Origin: Methylophaga sp. UBA3192
GTDB lineage: Bacteria; Pseudomonadota; Gammaproteobacteria; Nitrosococcales; Methylophagaceae
Direction of reading: 5' to 3'
NCBI GenBank assembly: GCA_002363955.1
Contig: DEXE01000005.1
Location: 394 to 56,990, forward strand
Length of the DNA stretch: 56,597 nt
The position numbers were made by a program, and so were the translations under genes. Positions within the stretch are counted from its first letter, which is position 1. Every line of letters starts with the position of its first letter. A model generated the notes under the pieces. That model worked only from the letters and a program-made list of their open reading frames with translations. It was not told where the DNA came from and searched no databases. Positions 6,707 through 15,284 of the stretch are shown piece after piece.

Positions 6707-8479
6707 ATGACTAAAACAAAATTATCTTTACTGATGCTGTCGCTGAGCATTCCTGGTTACAGCGTTGCAGATGAGTTAGGCGAAATGCAGAAAAACCCTG
6801 ACACCTGGGTGATGTCAGCAGGTGATTATGCCAACACCCGTTATAGCCAATTGTCTGAAATTAACCTCGACAATGTGCAGGCACTGAAAATGGCTTGGTC
6901 ATTTTCTACCGGCGTTTTACGGGGCCATGAAGGTAATTCGCTGATTATTGATGATGTGATGTATGTGCACACGCCATTTCCCAATATCGTCTTCGCATTA
7001 GATTTAAACAATGACGGGGCGATGAAATGGAAATATGAACCTAAGCAAAACTACGATGAGACGGTTCCAGTTATGTGCTGTGACGTAGTCAATCGTGGCC
7101 TGTCTTATGGTGACGGCAAGATTTTCCTGAATCAGGCTGACACCACGCTGGTCGCTTTAGATATTAATACCGGTGAAATGCTGTGGTCGGACAAACGTGA
7201 TGACCCAAGAACAGGCGCAACTAACACCGGTAACGCCAATGTGTTTAAAGACAAAATCATTGTCGGTATTTCAGGCGGTGAATTCGGTGTGCGTGGTTAT
7301 GTTCAAGCCTACAATATGAGTGGCAAATCACTCTATAAAGCCTACAGTACCGGCCCCGATGACGAAATGATGGTTGATCCGCAAAACACCACTGCCATGC
7401 TGCAACCTATCGGCAAAGACTCTTCATTGAACTCCTGGCAAGGTGAGCAATGGAAAATCGGTGGCGGCACTACCTGGGGCTGGTTCTCCTATGATCCGGA
7501 TATGAATCTTTATTACTACGGTACCGGTAATCCATCTACCTGGAACCCCTTGCAACGTCCGGGCGACAACAAATGGACCATGTCACTGTTTGCCCGAGAT
7601 TTGGATACCGGCGTAGCCAAATGGATATACCAAATGACACCGCATGATGAATGGGACTATGACGGTGTGAATGAAAACATCCTGGTCGACCAGAAAATCA
7701 AAGGCAAAATGCGAAAAATGCTGGTGCATTTTGACCGTAATGGTTTTGGATACACCATGGACCGTGCAACAGGTGAATTGCTGGTCGCAGAAAAATTCGA
7801 CCCGAGTGTGAACTGGGCCGATAGCGTTAATCTGAAAACCGGCTTACCAGATCGGGTAGCGAAATACTCACCTGCAGCCAATGGTGAAGATACGCAAACC
7901 ACCGGTATCTGCCCGGCAGCGCATGGTGCAAAAGATCAGCAACCTGCTGCTTTTTCCCCGAAAACCGGATTGTTCTACGTACCCACCAACCATATCTGTA
8001 TGGATCTGGAACCGTTTGAAGTTGAATATCTGGCCGGTCAGCCGTATGTGGGTGCTGAAGTAAATATGTACGCCGCGACCGAAAACAATATGGGTAACTT
8101 CATTGCATGGGATGCTCGCGAAGGCAAAATCGTCTGGTCTAATCCAGAAAGGTTCTCAGTCTGGTCAGGCGCAATGGTTACTGCTGGCGATGTTGTTTTC
8201 TACGGCACGCTGGAAGGTTACCTCAAAGCACTGGATGCCAAAACCGGTCGTGAACTTTGGCGCTTCAAAACCCCATCGGGCATTATCGGTAACGTCAATT
8301 CCTATAAACATGATGGCAAACAATACATCTCCATCTTGTCAGGCATTGGTGGCTGGGCCGGCATCGGTATGACCAATAATCTGGAGAATGATACAGATGG
8401 TCTGGGTGCAGTTGGGGCTTATAAATCACTGTCCAACTGGACGTCATTGGGCGGTGTGTTAAGCGTGTTTAGTTTGTAA
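6707..8479 (+). CDS. xoxF: Lanthanide-dependent methanol dehydrogenase XoxF (PQQ enzyme)
   Basis: A 590-residue periplasmic quinoprotein that oxidises methanol. A signal peptide (about 1-21) is likely cleaved after SVA. It has the adjacent cysteines Cys124-Cys125 (PVMCCDVV) that form the vicinal disulphide over PQQ, and repeated beta-propeller tryptophan motifs. In HDEWDYDGVNE the catalytic Asp317 is followed by Asp319; that second Asp is the lanthanide ligand that distinguishes XoxF from calcium MxaF, which has Ala there. No xoxG cytochrome or xoxJ gene follows: the gene stands alone between a leader hairpin and a strong terminator. Electron acceptor genes must be elsewhere. Confidence 0.95.
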   Translation: MTKTKLSLLMLSLSIPGYSVADELGEMQKNPDTWVMSAGDYANTRYSQLSEINLDNVQALKMAWSFSTGVLRGHEGNSLIIDDVMYVHTPFPNIVFALDLNNDGAMKWKYEPKQNYDETVPVMCCDVVNRGLSYGDGKIFLNQADTTLVALDINTGEMLWSDKRDDPRTGATNTGNANVFKDKIIVGISGGEFGVRGYVQAYNMSGKSLYKAYSTGPDDEMMVDPQNTTAMLQPIGKDSSLNSWQGEQWKIGGGTTWGWFSYDPDMNLYYYGTGNPSTWNPLQRPGDNKWTMSLFARDLDTGVAKWIYQMTPHDEWDYDGVNENILVDQKIKGKMRKMLVHFDRNGFGYTMDRATGELLVAEKFDPSVNWADSVNLKTGLPDRVAKYSPAANGEDTQTTGICPAAHGAKDQQPAAFSPKTGLFYVPTNHICMDLEPFEVEYLAGQPYVGAEVNMYAATENNMGNFIAWDAREGKIVWSNPERFSVWSGAMVTAGDVVFYGTLEGYLKALDAKTGRELWRFKTPSGIIGNVNSYKHDGKQYISILSGIGGWAGIGMTNNLENDTDGLGAVGAYKSLSNWTSLGGVLSVFSL

Positions 8480-8505
8480 CTTAATTAACAGCAGCTTCAT
8501 AATTT

Positions 8506-8541
8506 AGCCCGGCACTATTGAATAGTGTCGGGCTTTTTTTA
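8506..8541 (+). terminator. Terminator of xoxF
   Basis: AGCCCGGCACTATT (8506-8519) pairs with AATAGTGTCGGGCT (8521-8534), with one mismatch, followed by a T run. Confidence 0.88.
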
Positions 8542-8640
8542 ATCAATAGCGTCGATTTCAATAACGCTTACAATCACCGACTAGTTTGGTGCGGCAGAGC
8601 GAAGCGGCGCCGCGTAAAACCAGTACGATGGATTGTGTTG

Positions 8641-9216
8641 TTAGCAGTGTTTCTGAAACCATGGCTGCGATTCTAACGCCTTGCGTAGCGAAGTTTCAAC
8701 GAATGTAGGCGTCCGCCAAACATACTCCGCCGCCTTTGCCTTTCCTTCACTGTCGAGGGATTGAATGTGACAAAGTGCGACCTCGACTGAGAATGGTTTT
8801 TTGCATTTACTCTTCGTCTGAAAGTTGCTTTCAAGATCTGTCCAGATAACAACGTCGATCTCTTTTTTTGACGCCCATTCTTGGATCGTTTTTAGCACAT
8901 CTTCATCCCGTGACTGTTGTCGAGAATTGTCGGCGAAGCAGAAACCGACATTTTTCAGTGTGGTTCCTTCCCGGCTTCGAACATCACAGATGGCGTCATC
9001 TGGATTATTGCGTTTGCTAAATGCGTATGCGACTTGACACGACGCTCCATCCTTGGAATCGAGAACAAGGGTCAAAGCGCCACCTCTTGTATGGGACACA
9101 CGGGAAAACTCGATCTTTAAGCTCGGGCCATCAAACTGCCAATCCCCATGTTGCTCATTAAATTCTGGGCGCTTGTCCCAGAGCAATGAACCCCATCCTA
9201 AAATTGCGATCTTCAA
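8641..9216 (-). CDS. Uncharacterised protein, possible gamma-glutamylcyclotransferase-like fold
   Basis: A 191-residue protein of unknown role. The N-terminal ILGWGSLLWD resembles the substrate loop (YGSL) of gamma-glutamylcyclotransferase-like proteins, but the rest is not clear enough to assign activity. There is no signal peptide or membrane segment. The preferred start is TTG at 9216, with AAGGA 7 nt before it, so that the protein begins MKIAILGWGS; a second TTG at 9237 is possible. It faces xoxF tail to tail and has no obvious operon partner. Confidence 0.6.
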   Translation of the reverse strand: MKIAILGWGSLLWDKRPEFNEQHGDWQFDGPSLKIEFSRVSHTRGGALTLVLDSKDGASCQVAYAFSKRNNPDDAICDVRSREGTTLKNVGFCFADNSRQQSRDEDVLKTIQEWASKKEIDVVIWTDLESNFQTKSKCKKPFSVEVALCHIQSLDSEGKAKAAEYVWRTPTFVETSLRKALESQPWFQKHC

Positions 9217-9490
9217 TGGTGATTCCTTATACGTCAAACAGCATGTTTAATGAGGCCGGGACAGATTTCAGAGAATTTGCCTTTTGAAATCATCAGCTGG
9301 ATCGCGGAATTAATTTTATGAAGCGAGCCCCCACTACTTCAACGAACGAAAGTGCTTGGTGATAGCCGATTGTATGTTGCATGGCTTCGTGTCCATGTGG
9401 CCTTGATGGACTTTACTCCAGCTTATGGCACTACGACAAGTAACGACCAAGTTTGCTTACCGCGACATACCAATCAAGCACTTTAGAAAC

Positions 9491-9523
9491 AAAAAAACGC
9501 CGGCATTATGAAGCCGGCGTTTT
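9491..9523 (-). terminator. Terminator of glnK-amtB (bidirectional hairpin)
   Basis: AAAACGCCGGC (9494-9504) and GCCGGCGTTTT (9513-9523) form a perfect stem. On the minus strand a run of T follows, 25 bp after the amtB stop. Confidence 0.88.
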
Positions 9524-9547
9524 GATTGAAGAATGAAACTACTTTGT

Positions 9548-10801
9548 TTATTTATCAGAAGTAAATTCCGGATAGGCCGACATACCACATTCGCTGATAT
9601 CCATACCTTCCATTTCTTCCTCTTCATCAACACGTAGCTTGGCGAATTTATTAATAATCGACAAGACGATAAAGGAAGCGATAAACATCCAGGCAAAGGT
9701 CACCACGGTACCGATCAACTGACCGGCAAATGTGGCGTCCGGGTTGCTGAGCATGACCGCAAAGATCCCCCAGATGCCCGCAGTACCATGGACTGAGATA
9801 GCCCCGACGGGATCATCAAGCTGCATTTTATCCATTAATACAACGGAGAATACCAGCACGATACCGCCGACTGCACCGACAATCAGTGCCAGACCAGGGC
9901 TTGGCATTAATGGTTCGGCAGTGATTGACACTAACCCGGCCAATGCACCACTGATGGTCATCGTTAAGTCGGTTTTACCAAACAGGAACCGTGCCAGTAA
10001 CGAAGCGGCAACCATACCTGCTGCTGCAGCCATATTTGTGTTCACAAAGATTTTAGCGACAGCATTGGCTTCTTCGATGTTGGCGATTTTTAACTCTGAA
10101 CCGCCATTGAAACCGAACCAGCCAAACCAGAGGATAAACATACCCAATGTCGCCATGGGTAAGTTGGCACCAGGAATGGCATGAACTTCACCGTTTTTGC
10201 CATATTTGCCTTTACGCGGCCCAATGATAATCACGGCTGCCAACGCGGCGGCGGCACCGGCCATATGTACAACAACTGAACCAGCAAAATCCTGGAAGCC
10301 CAGTTGATCGAGGAAGCCGCCACCCCATTTCCAGTAACCTTCTACCGGATAAATGAAGCCAACCATAAATACAGCAAAAACCAGGAACGGCCATAAACGC
10401 ATACGTTCAGCGACCGCACCCGAAACAATCGACATGGTTGCTGCAGCAAAAACCGCCTGGAAGATAAAATCCGCCATTGCTGAGTAATAAGGCGCACCTT
10501 CACCACCCGCTAATACCGATTCTGTTGAATTATCTTCACCCAGGAAGAAATCAATGCCCGGAATCCATGAATTGACCGGATCCGCTGGATACATAATGTT
10601 GTAACCAACAATGAAATACACCAGACAGGCGATACTATATAAAAGTACGTTTTTATTAAGGATTTCAACCGTATTTTTACTACGAACCAACCCAGATTCC
10701 AACATGGCAAAACCGGCTGCCATTAACATAACGATCGCTGTACACATCAGGAAATAGAATGTGTCCAGCGCATAACTCACTTCAATTGCAAGAGTATCCA
10801 T
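9548..10801 (-). CDS. amtB: Ammonium transporter AmtB
   Basis: A 417-residue Amt/MEP/Rh channel with about eleven membrane helices and no cleaved signal peptide visible (it starts MDTLAIEVSYALDTFYF). Both pore histidines are in place: VVVHMAGAAAA in helix 5 and GAISVHGTAGIWG in helix 10. The C-terminal EGMDISECGMSAYPE resembles the tail that binds the PII protein. It lies 9 bp after glnK and has an AGGAG ribosome site. This is the conventional, nitrogen-regulated ammonium transporter of the cell, unlike the two other Amt paralogues in the window. Confidence 0.95.
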   Translation of the reverse strand: MDTLAIEVSYALDTFYFLMCTAIVMLMAAGFAMLESGLVRSKNTVEILNKNVLLYSIACLVYFIVGYNIMYPADPVNSWIPGIDFFLGEDNSTESVLAGGEGAPYYSAMADFIFQAVFAAATMSIVSGAVAERMRLWPFLVFAVFMVGFIYPVEGYWKWGGGFLDQLGFQDFAGSVVVHMAGAAAALAAVIIIGPRKGKYGKNGEVHAIPGANLPMATLGMFILWFGWFGFNGGSELKIANIEEANAVAKIFVNTNMAAAAGMVAASLLARFLFGKTDLTMTISGALAGLVSITAEPLMPSPGLALIVGAVGGIVLVFSVVLMDKMQLDDPVGAISVHGTAGIWGIFAVMLSNPDATFAGQLIGTVVTFAWMFIASFIVLSIINKFAKLRVDEEEEMEGMDISECGMSAYPEFTSDK

Positions 10802-10810
10802 TCTGTTCTC

Positions 10811-11149
10811 CTAAATAGCGGCTTCGCCGGTTTCACCCGTTCTGATTCGAACGGCTGACTCCAGCGATGAAACGAAAATTTTGCCATCCCCGACTTTTCC
10901 GGATTTGGCACTGGCAGAGATGGCCTCAATGGCTTTAGCCACATCCTCATCCCCTACCACTAATTCAAGTTTGATTTTTGGTTGAAAATTGACCGTGTAT
11001 TCAGCTCCCCGATACATCTCGCTATGACCTTTTTGTCGCCCATAGCCTTTGACTTCGGTTACGGTAAGACCTGATATACCAATATCTTGAATGGCCCCCC
11101 TCACCAACTCGAGAGCATGCGGGCGAATAATCGCCGTTATCATCTTCAT
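10811..11149 (-). CDS. glnK: Nitrogen regulatory PII protein GlnK
   Basis: A 112-residue PII protein with the T-loop RQKGHSEMYRGAEY, where Tyr51 is the uridylylation site, and the B-loop GKVGDGKIFV. It senses 2-oxoglutarate and ATP/ADP and blocks the AmtB pore when nitrogen is plentiful. First gene of the glnK-amtB pair, preceded by a sigma-54-like promoter. Both sequence and context are the classic proteobacterial arrangement. Confidence 0.96.
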   Translation of the reverse strand: MKMITAIIRPHALELVRGAIQDIGISGLTVTEVKGYGRQKGHSEMYRGAEYTVNFQPKIKLELVVGDEDVAKAIEAISASAKSGKVGDGKIFVSSLESAVRIRTGETGEAAI

Positions 11150-11199
11150 TTCTCGCTCCTGTTAATTAAAATTAAATTTAATTTACCCCGGCGAAACAA

Positions 11200-11216
11200 T
11201 GAAAAATCCATGCCAC
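11200..11216 (-). promoter_or_regulatory. Candidate sigma-54 promoter of glnK-amtB
   Basis: The minus strand reads GTGGCATGGATTTTTCA. The -24 element TGGCATG is good; the -12 element TTTC differs from TTGC by one base. It would start transcription about 40 nt before the glnK ATG, in keeping with NtrC control of glnK in other proteobacteria. Confidence 0.6.
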
Positions 11217-11377
11217 GTATTTTTTCACTTTAAAGTCATACAGTTAGGTTTGTAACTTGGGTAGTGAGCGTTTTTATGCCCCAATTTGATGCAGAAAAGC
11301 GTTAAAAACGCACTGGCAACGTGCGCATTAACGCAAAATAGGCTTTCTTACTTTTTGAATGTGCGCTGATTCGTTCA

Positions 11378-12550
11378 CTAACAAAGGCTGAACGCCTGAT
11401 CCAAATCGTCGATTAAATCCTTCACATCTTCCAAACCGACAGATAACCGAACCAGACTGCCGTCAACATTAGCCTGTTTAAGTGTTTCTGCTGACAACCC
11501 ATGATGCGAAGTGTAAATCGGCTGCGTTGCCAGGCTTTCTACCCCGCCAAGACTGGGGGCAATGGCAAATACTTTAAGCAGATCGATAAAACGCTCCGCC
11601 ATTGCGGCATCACCATCAATGTAAAAACTGACCATGCCACCAAAGCCAGACATTTGCTGGCTGACAAAACTATGTTGCGGATGTGAGGCCAATCCGGGAT
11701 AACAGGTTTTACGGACTTTTGGATGTGTATCCAGATAGTCGGCAATTAACTGAGCATTAAGATTGTGACGCTCTACTCTCAATGCCAATGTGAGCAAACT
11801 GCGAGACAGTTTATGGGCCACTTCGGTCGCAATGGTCTGCCCCAGATTTTTACGCCATTCATTGATAGCCTCCAGCTCCAAACGACGCCCTGACAGTACA
11901 CCAGCCGTTAAGTCACTGTGACCACCAAGATATTTAGTGGCACTTTGCACAGTAAAGTCAGCACCTAGCCTGATCGGAGACTGATTAACAGGTGTCGCAA
12001 AGGTATTGTCGACCGCCAGCAACGCACCATTTGCATGAGCCAACTTAGCTAATTTACTGATATTTTGCAGAATCAAGGTGGGGTTGCTTGGTGTTTCAAT
12101 AAATACCAGTGCAGGTTGATGTGTTTTCAATGCTGTTTCTATTGCATTCAAATCGGTTTGCTGCAATAAGGCTGTTTTGAGACCCAACGCCGGCAATTGC
12201 TTATCTAAAAGCTGCCGGGTTCCACCATACACATCTCCCAGGCAGAGGATACCCTGCCTGGCAAAATGCATAAACAATGCAGAAATTGCGGCCATACCTG
12301 AAGAAAATGCCAGACTGGCTTCAGCCTGATCCAGCTGAGCAAGTTTATCTTCCAATGCAATGATAGTGGGATTCATGCCATAGCGAGTGTAGAAGGCACC
12401 CGGTGTTTTTCCCTCAATAACATCCCGCATGGCCTGCGTACTCTCAAATGCAAACAGACTGGTGTCATATAAAGGCGGTTGAGGCGATCCCTGGTTATTA
12501 TGGTTGGTATCACTATGTATGCAATGCGTCATCGTCAGCTTTGATTTCAT
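11378..12550 (-). CDS. metB: Trans-sulfuration PLP enzyme, cystathionine gamma-synthase type
   Basis: A 390-residue Cys/Met-metabolism PLP enzyme. PLP-binding features are YTRYGMNP (about 54-61), SSGMAAI (83-89), the DNTFATP block, and QSATKYLGGHSD with the PLP-binding Lys206. Enzymes of this group include cystathionine gamma-synthase (MetB), O-acetyl- or O-succinylhomoserine sulfhydrylases and cystathionine gamma-lyase. The length and the motif SATKYLGGHSD fit MetB best, but substrate cannot be fixed from sequence alone. It is a single gene with no S-adenosylmethionine riboswitch visible upstream. The start is ATG at 12550; ATG at 12532 is also possible. Confidence 0.85.
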   Translation of the reverse strand: MKSKLTMTHCIHSDTNHNNQGSPQPPLYDTSLFAFESTQAMRDVIEGKTPGAFYTRYGMNPTIIALEDKLAQLDQAEASLAFSSGMAAISALFMHFARQGILCLGDVYGGTRQLLDKQLPALGLKTALLQQTDLNAIETALKTHQPALVFIETPSNPTLILQNISKLAKLAHANGALLAVDNTFATPVNQSPIRLGADFTVQSATKYLGGHSDLTAGVLSGRRLELEAINEWRKNLGQTIATEVAHKLSRSLLTLALRVERHNLNAQLIADYLDTHPKVRKTCYPGLASHPQHSFVSQQMSGFGGMVSFYIDGDAAMAERFIDLLKVFAIAPSLGGVESLATQPIYTSHHGLSAETLKQANVDGSLVRLSVGLEDVKDLIDDLDQAFSLC

Positions 12551-12612
12551 AAGCTCGGTATCCTGAAAGTATGATGGCTATCATCCACCATCAACATATT
12601 AAAAAACAAAAC

Positions 12613-12640
12613 AAAAAAACCGGCCTAAGCCGGTTTTTTT
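12613..12640. terminator. Bidirectional terminator upstream of metB-like gene
   Basis: CCGGC (12620-12624) and GCCGG (12629-12633) sit between A7 and T8 runs, so the hairpin can act on both strands. On the minus strand it lies 63 nt before the metB-like ATG and would stop transcripts coming from the right. Confidence 0.75.
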
Positions 12641-12664
12641 TAACGCTCTGTGAATATGGTCACC

Positions 12665-12934
12665 CTAGGGCCTGTTTATCTTTCATCGCCACCACTGCTG
12701 GAGACAATTTTTTCGTCCAACAAGGCGGAAATGATGCGGTGTAGTTATTCTACATAATTCATTTCCAACGCCGTGGGACGGAAAAATAGTCCCAGCCCTT
12801 CGGGTTGTGGCTGAAAATGCACCACTCCACGTTGCTCGTCATTTATTTAGAACAACTAAACTGCATTCCTCGCGCCTTGATTGGTGCATTTTCAGTCACA
12901 ACAGAGGCGGCGATGAAAGATAAACAGGCCCTAG
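12665..12934. repeat. Hairpin-rich dispersed repeat, copy 1
   Basis: About 270 bp bounded by perfect 26-bp inverted ends (12665-12690 and 12909-12934; outermost CTAGGGCCTGTTTATC). Internal inverted pairs include TGAAAATGCACCA with TGGTGCATTTTCA and GGAAATGA with TCATTTCC. A second copy lies at 51910-52226 in the opposite orientation. The open frame inside (12805-13020) is a by-product of the repeat. It fills the gap between the Amt-like gene and the metB-like gene. Confidence 0.85.
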
Positions 12935-13021
12935 TCACAGTCCCGATGCAAATTTGTTACATTCACTTTCGGGACTGTGAGCAAGGCAACTTCACGCTAT
13001 TTCATGTTCAACGTACCTGAA

Positions 13022-14389
13022 TCAAGGTTTGTTGTCAGTCACAGGATCGACATCCGGCTCGATGTCCCAGTAGACTTTGTCCAGACCTTCAGCCTGTGCA
13101 TCATCTGATACATCCATGCCAATAGTATGTTTCAGAATAAACGACATCACCAAGGCTGTGACAATACCAAAACCAAGACTCACCACAATGCCAACCACCT
13201 GCATCAATACGCCAATTTCACCATGCTGGAAAGCATAGATGCCCTCTTCAATACCGAGGTAACCACCGCGCGGTACGCCTATGTGCAGCAGCCCCGTCAT
13301 GATTAGACCATAAGAGCCTACACCGGCAAACAACGGCAGTAACTTATGTTCATCAATATTACGTTTTTGCATGAACTCATAAATCAAATACGCTACAACC
13401 GGCGCACCCAGTGCTACCAAAAACATCTGCCAGGGCACATAAACGTCAAAGCCTGATGCGCCAGCAACGTAACCGGCCAATGGGCCAAGCAGCAGATAAC
13501 TGAATTTACGGGTTGAATAGGCCAGAATAGCTCCCATCAGAGCACCACCTGCCCACGCTGCTCCATAGTTGTTAAAGGCAATACCCACGCTGGTATCGGC
13601 CATTGTCACACTGACTGCCAATGCTTCAGGATCAAAGAAAAACAGACAGGACAAAATAACCATCGGCAGACCGGCAAAAATGGTCATCACACCGACTGTC
13701 AGCAGACCGAGGTTTGGTGGACGATATTCAGAGACGTTTGGATGCGCCGTGAACATGCCCGGACGAGGTCTCAGCTTACGCACAAACACCATTGCCATGC
13801 CGGCCGGGAACAGATAAACAAAGCCCACCCCAAAGAAATCATGGAAGCCCATATTGGTCAGTGGACCAACTGATCCCCAAGTCAACCAGCTCAGGATGGA
13901 TGAAACAATGGTAGCAACAAAAGCAGTAATGTAATAAGCCGATGCTTTCATCCGTTCTGATACTGCAAAATGTAGCAACACATTAACAATACCGGCAAAA
14001 CAAGCGAGGAAGAAAATAAAGATCTGGAAGTTATTCAAACCCGGAAAAACTGCCGGATCCACATTTTGCGCCATTGCGTTTGATAGAGCCCCACCAGCCC
14101 ACCAATCTTTCATGGTATCAACCAGTGTGTAACCTTCCATGATGTAATATTGCGATGCCCAAAAAGCGAAACCAATCAGAAAGTAGGCAGTAAAACCGAT
14201 AAAAAAACCGACCATCTTTTCTATCGTGGCGTTAAAGATATTACGTCTTCGAACTCCTCCCACATCAATCAGCATTAAGCCAATCACAACAAAAATAGCC
14301 CCGACTGTACCCGAAGCATAAACCAGGTTTTGCACAAGCATTCCCAAACTGACCTGCTCAGCAAACAAATTTGCGACTTCTGTTTCCAT
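13022..14389 (-). CDS. Amt/MEP/Rh-like membrane protein lacking both pore histidines
   Basis: A 455-residue membrane protein with about eleven helices. It aligns in outline with ammonium transporters, including a final EGLDKVYWDIEPD that mimics the Amt C-terminal tail. In place of the VVH and GVHG pore motifs it reads GVGFVYLFPAG and LLPLFAGVGSYG, so both conserved histidines appear replaced. It may carry a larger methylated amine, act as a sensor, or be inactive in ammonium transport. A TAC-N10-GTA site 102 bp upstream links it to the methylated-amine genes rather than to nitrogen control. It diverges from the cupin gene. Family membership is fairly sure; function is open. Confidence 0.8.
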   Translation of the reverse strand: METEVANLFAEQVSLGMLVQNLVYASGTVGAIFVVIGLMLIDVGGVRRRNIFNATIEKMVGFFIGFTAYFLIGFAFWASQYYIMEGYTLVDTMKDWWAGGALSNAMAQNVDPAVFPGLNNFQIFIFFLACFAGIVNVLLHFAVSERMKASAYYITAFVATIVSSILSWLTWGSVGPLTNMGFHDFFGVGFVYLFPAGMAMVFVRKLRPRPGMFTAHPNVSEYRPPNLGLLTVGVMTIFAGLPMVILSCLFFFDPEALAVSVTMADTSVGIAFNNYGAAWAGGALMGAILAYSTRKFSYLLLGPLAGYVAGASGFDVYVPWQMFLVALGAPVVAYLIYEFMQKRNIDEHKLLPLFAGVGSYGLIMTGLLHIGVPRGGYLGIEEGIYAFQHGEIGVLMQVVGIVVSLGFGIVTALVMSFILKHTIGMDVSDDAQAEGLDKVYWDIEPDVDPVTDNKP

Positions 14390-14490
14390 AAAAAGTATCC
14401 CTTATTATATTTTTAGCTGCGGATGGGAATTCAACCGCAGGGAACCGAATCTATGCCCCGGCCAAAGGTGTGTCTATTGCTCATTTTAAT

Positions 14491-14506
14491 TACCACTTAG
14501 GGGGTA
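14491..14506. promoter_or_regulatory. NarL-type 7-2-7 site, Amt-like gene / cupin intergenic
   Basis: TACCACT-TA-GGGGGTA. It lies 102 bp before the Amt-like gene in the 405-bp divergent region 14390-14794, which holds no gene. Confidence 0.65.
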
Positions 14507-14720
14507 ACAGCCCTTGATATGGCTTATTTTTTAGGAATTAGCGATTATCTGGGGGATCTGGATGGCTTAATTTTTTTATAAAAAACGCGTATTTTCTTCG
14601 CAAACAAAATCTGCGTAGATGATTTTGATATTCTGCGGATCTGATAATGCTTGATTAAAGCAAGAACCACCGTTACAACACCAGCCAAGTTATTGTTTAT
14701 AAAAGACTACACAAACTGAG

Positions 14721-14736
14721 TACTACTTCAGAAGGA
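14721..14736. promoter_or_regulatory. Imperfect NarL-type site upstream of the cupin gene
   Basis: TACTACT-TC-AGAAGGA, one base from the TAC-N10-GTA pattern, 58 bp before the cupin ATG. Confidence 0.45.
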
Positions 14737-14794
14737 TTGTTCCTAATCCAGTGACGTTATTTAATCGGTGCGTCACTAACGAAGGAGACATTTT

Positions 14795-15136
14795 ATGAAA
14801 TTTCAAAAACAGGCTGTAAAAGATCCACAACCAACGATGGGTATTGATGGTATCAATGCCACATTGGGTGACAGCATCGTTTCGGACAGCAAGGACAAAA
14901 CACTTTGTGCAGGCTTTTTTCACCTGAACAAAACGGATAAACCTCTTGTTTACACCTACGATTACGAAGAAATGAAGTATGTCGCTGAAGGCGAATTTTT
15001 CATTACAGATGAATCCGGTCAGAAAGTACATGCTACCGTCGGTGACGTGCTGTTTTTTGGCAACGGTGAAACCATTACCTTTGAAACACCAACTCGTGGT
15101 GTCGGTTTCTTTGTAGGTCAGCGTAAAGCGTTGTAA
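14795..15136 (+). CDS. Small cupin protein (EutQ / DUF861-like)
   Basis: A 113-residue single-domain cupin. The barrel core includes YEEMKYVAEGEFFITDESG and VGDVLFFGNGETITFETP, similar to the EutQ/DUF861 class. The usual metal-binding histidines are not obvious, so a structural or binding role is as likely as catalysis. A strong AAGGAG site precedes the ATG. It diverges from the histidine-less Amt-like gene and shares the promoter region with NarL-type sites, which suggests a role in methylated-amine use. Small cupins of this class are known beside amine-degradation genes; the substrate is unknown here. Confidence 0.78.
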   Translation: MKFQKQAVKDPQPTMGIDGINATLGDSIVSDSKDKTLCAGFFHLNKTDKPLVYTYDYEEMKYVAEGEFFITDESGQKVHATVGDVLFFGNGETITFETPTRGVGFFVGQRKAL

Positions 15137-15142
15137 TTTAAC

Positions 15143-15177
15143 AGGGTCTGTTGATCTTTCAGAACATCCAGCAATGG
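15143..15177 (+). repeat. Partial copy of the dispersed repeat (one end)
   Basis: AGGGTCTGTTGATCTTTCAG and the next bases match the terminal arm of the full repeat (19 of the first 24 bases identical to the copy at 51910). The other end is not found. It lies 6 bp after the cupin stop. Confidence 0.55.
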
Positions 15178-15206
15178 TCGATATGAAGGATTAACGGACT
15201 CAGTTT

Positions 15207-15277
15207 CCCGGAAAACTCTCCGGGTCATGTCCAGTGATTGCTGCCGGCAAACCTGATGAAGGTTTGTCGGCAGCAAT
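15207..15277. terminator. Hairpins between convergent cupin and response-regulator genes
   Basis: CCCGGA/TCCGGG (15207-15212, 15219-15224) is followed by a 17-bp stem with one mismatch (15237-15253 with 15261-15277). There is no long T run, but the position between convergent genes fits a terminator. Confidence 0.55.
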
Positions 15278-15284
15278 TTATGCG

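Noticed and set aside
12805..13020. Small open frame, with a similar one at 51864-52088 (both start MWLKMHH)
   Set aside because: Both are inside or overlap the dispersed repeat; their similarity reflects the repeat, an insertion breaks it, and there is no ribosome site or family.
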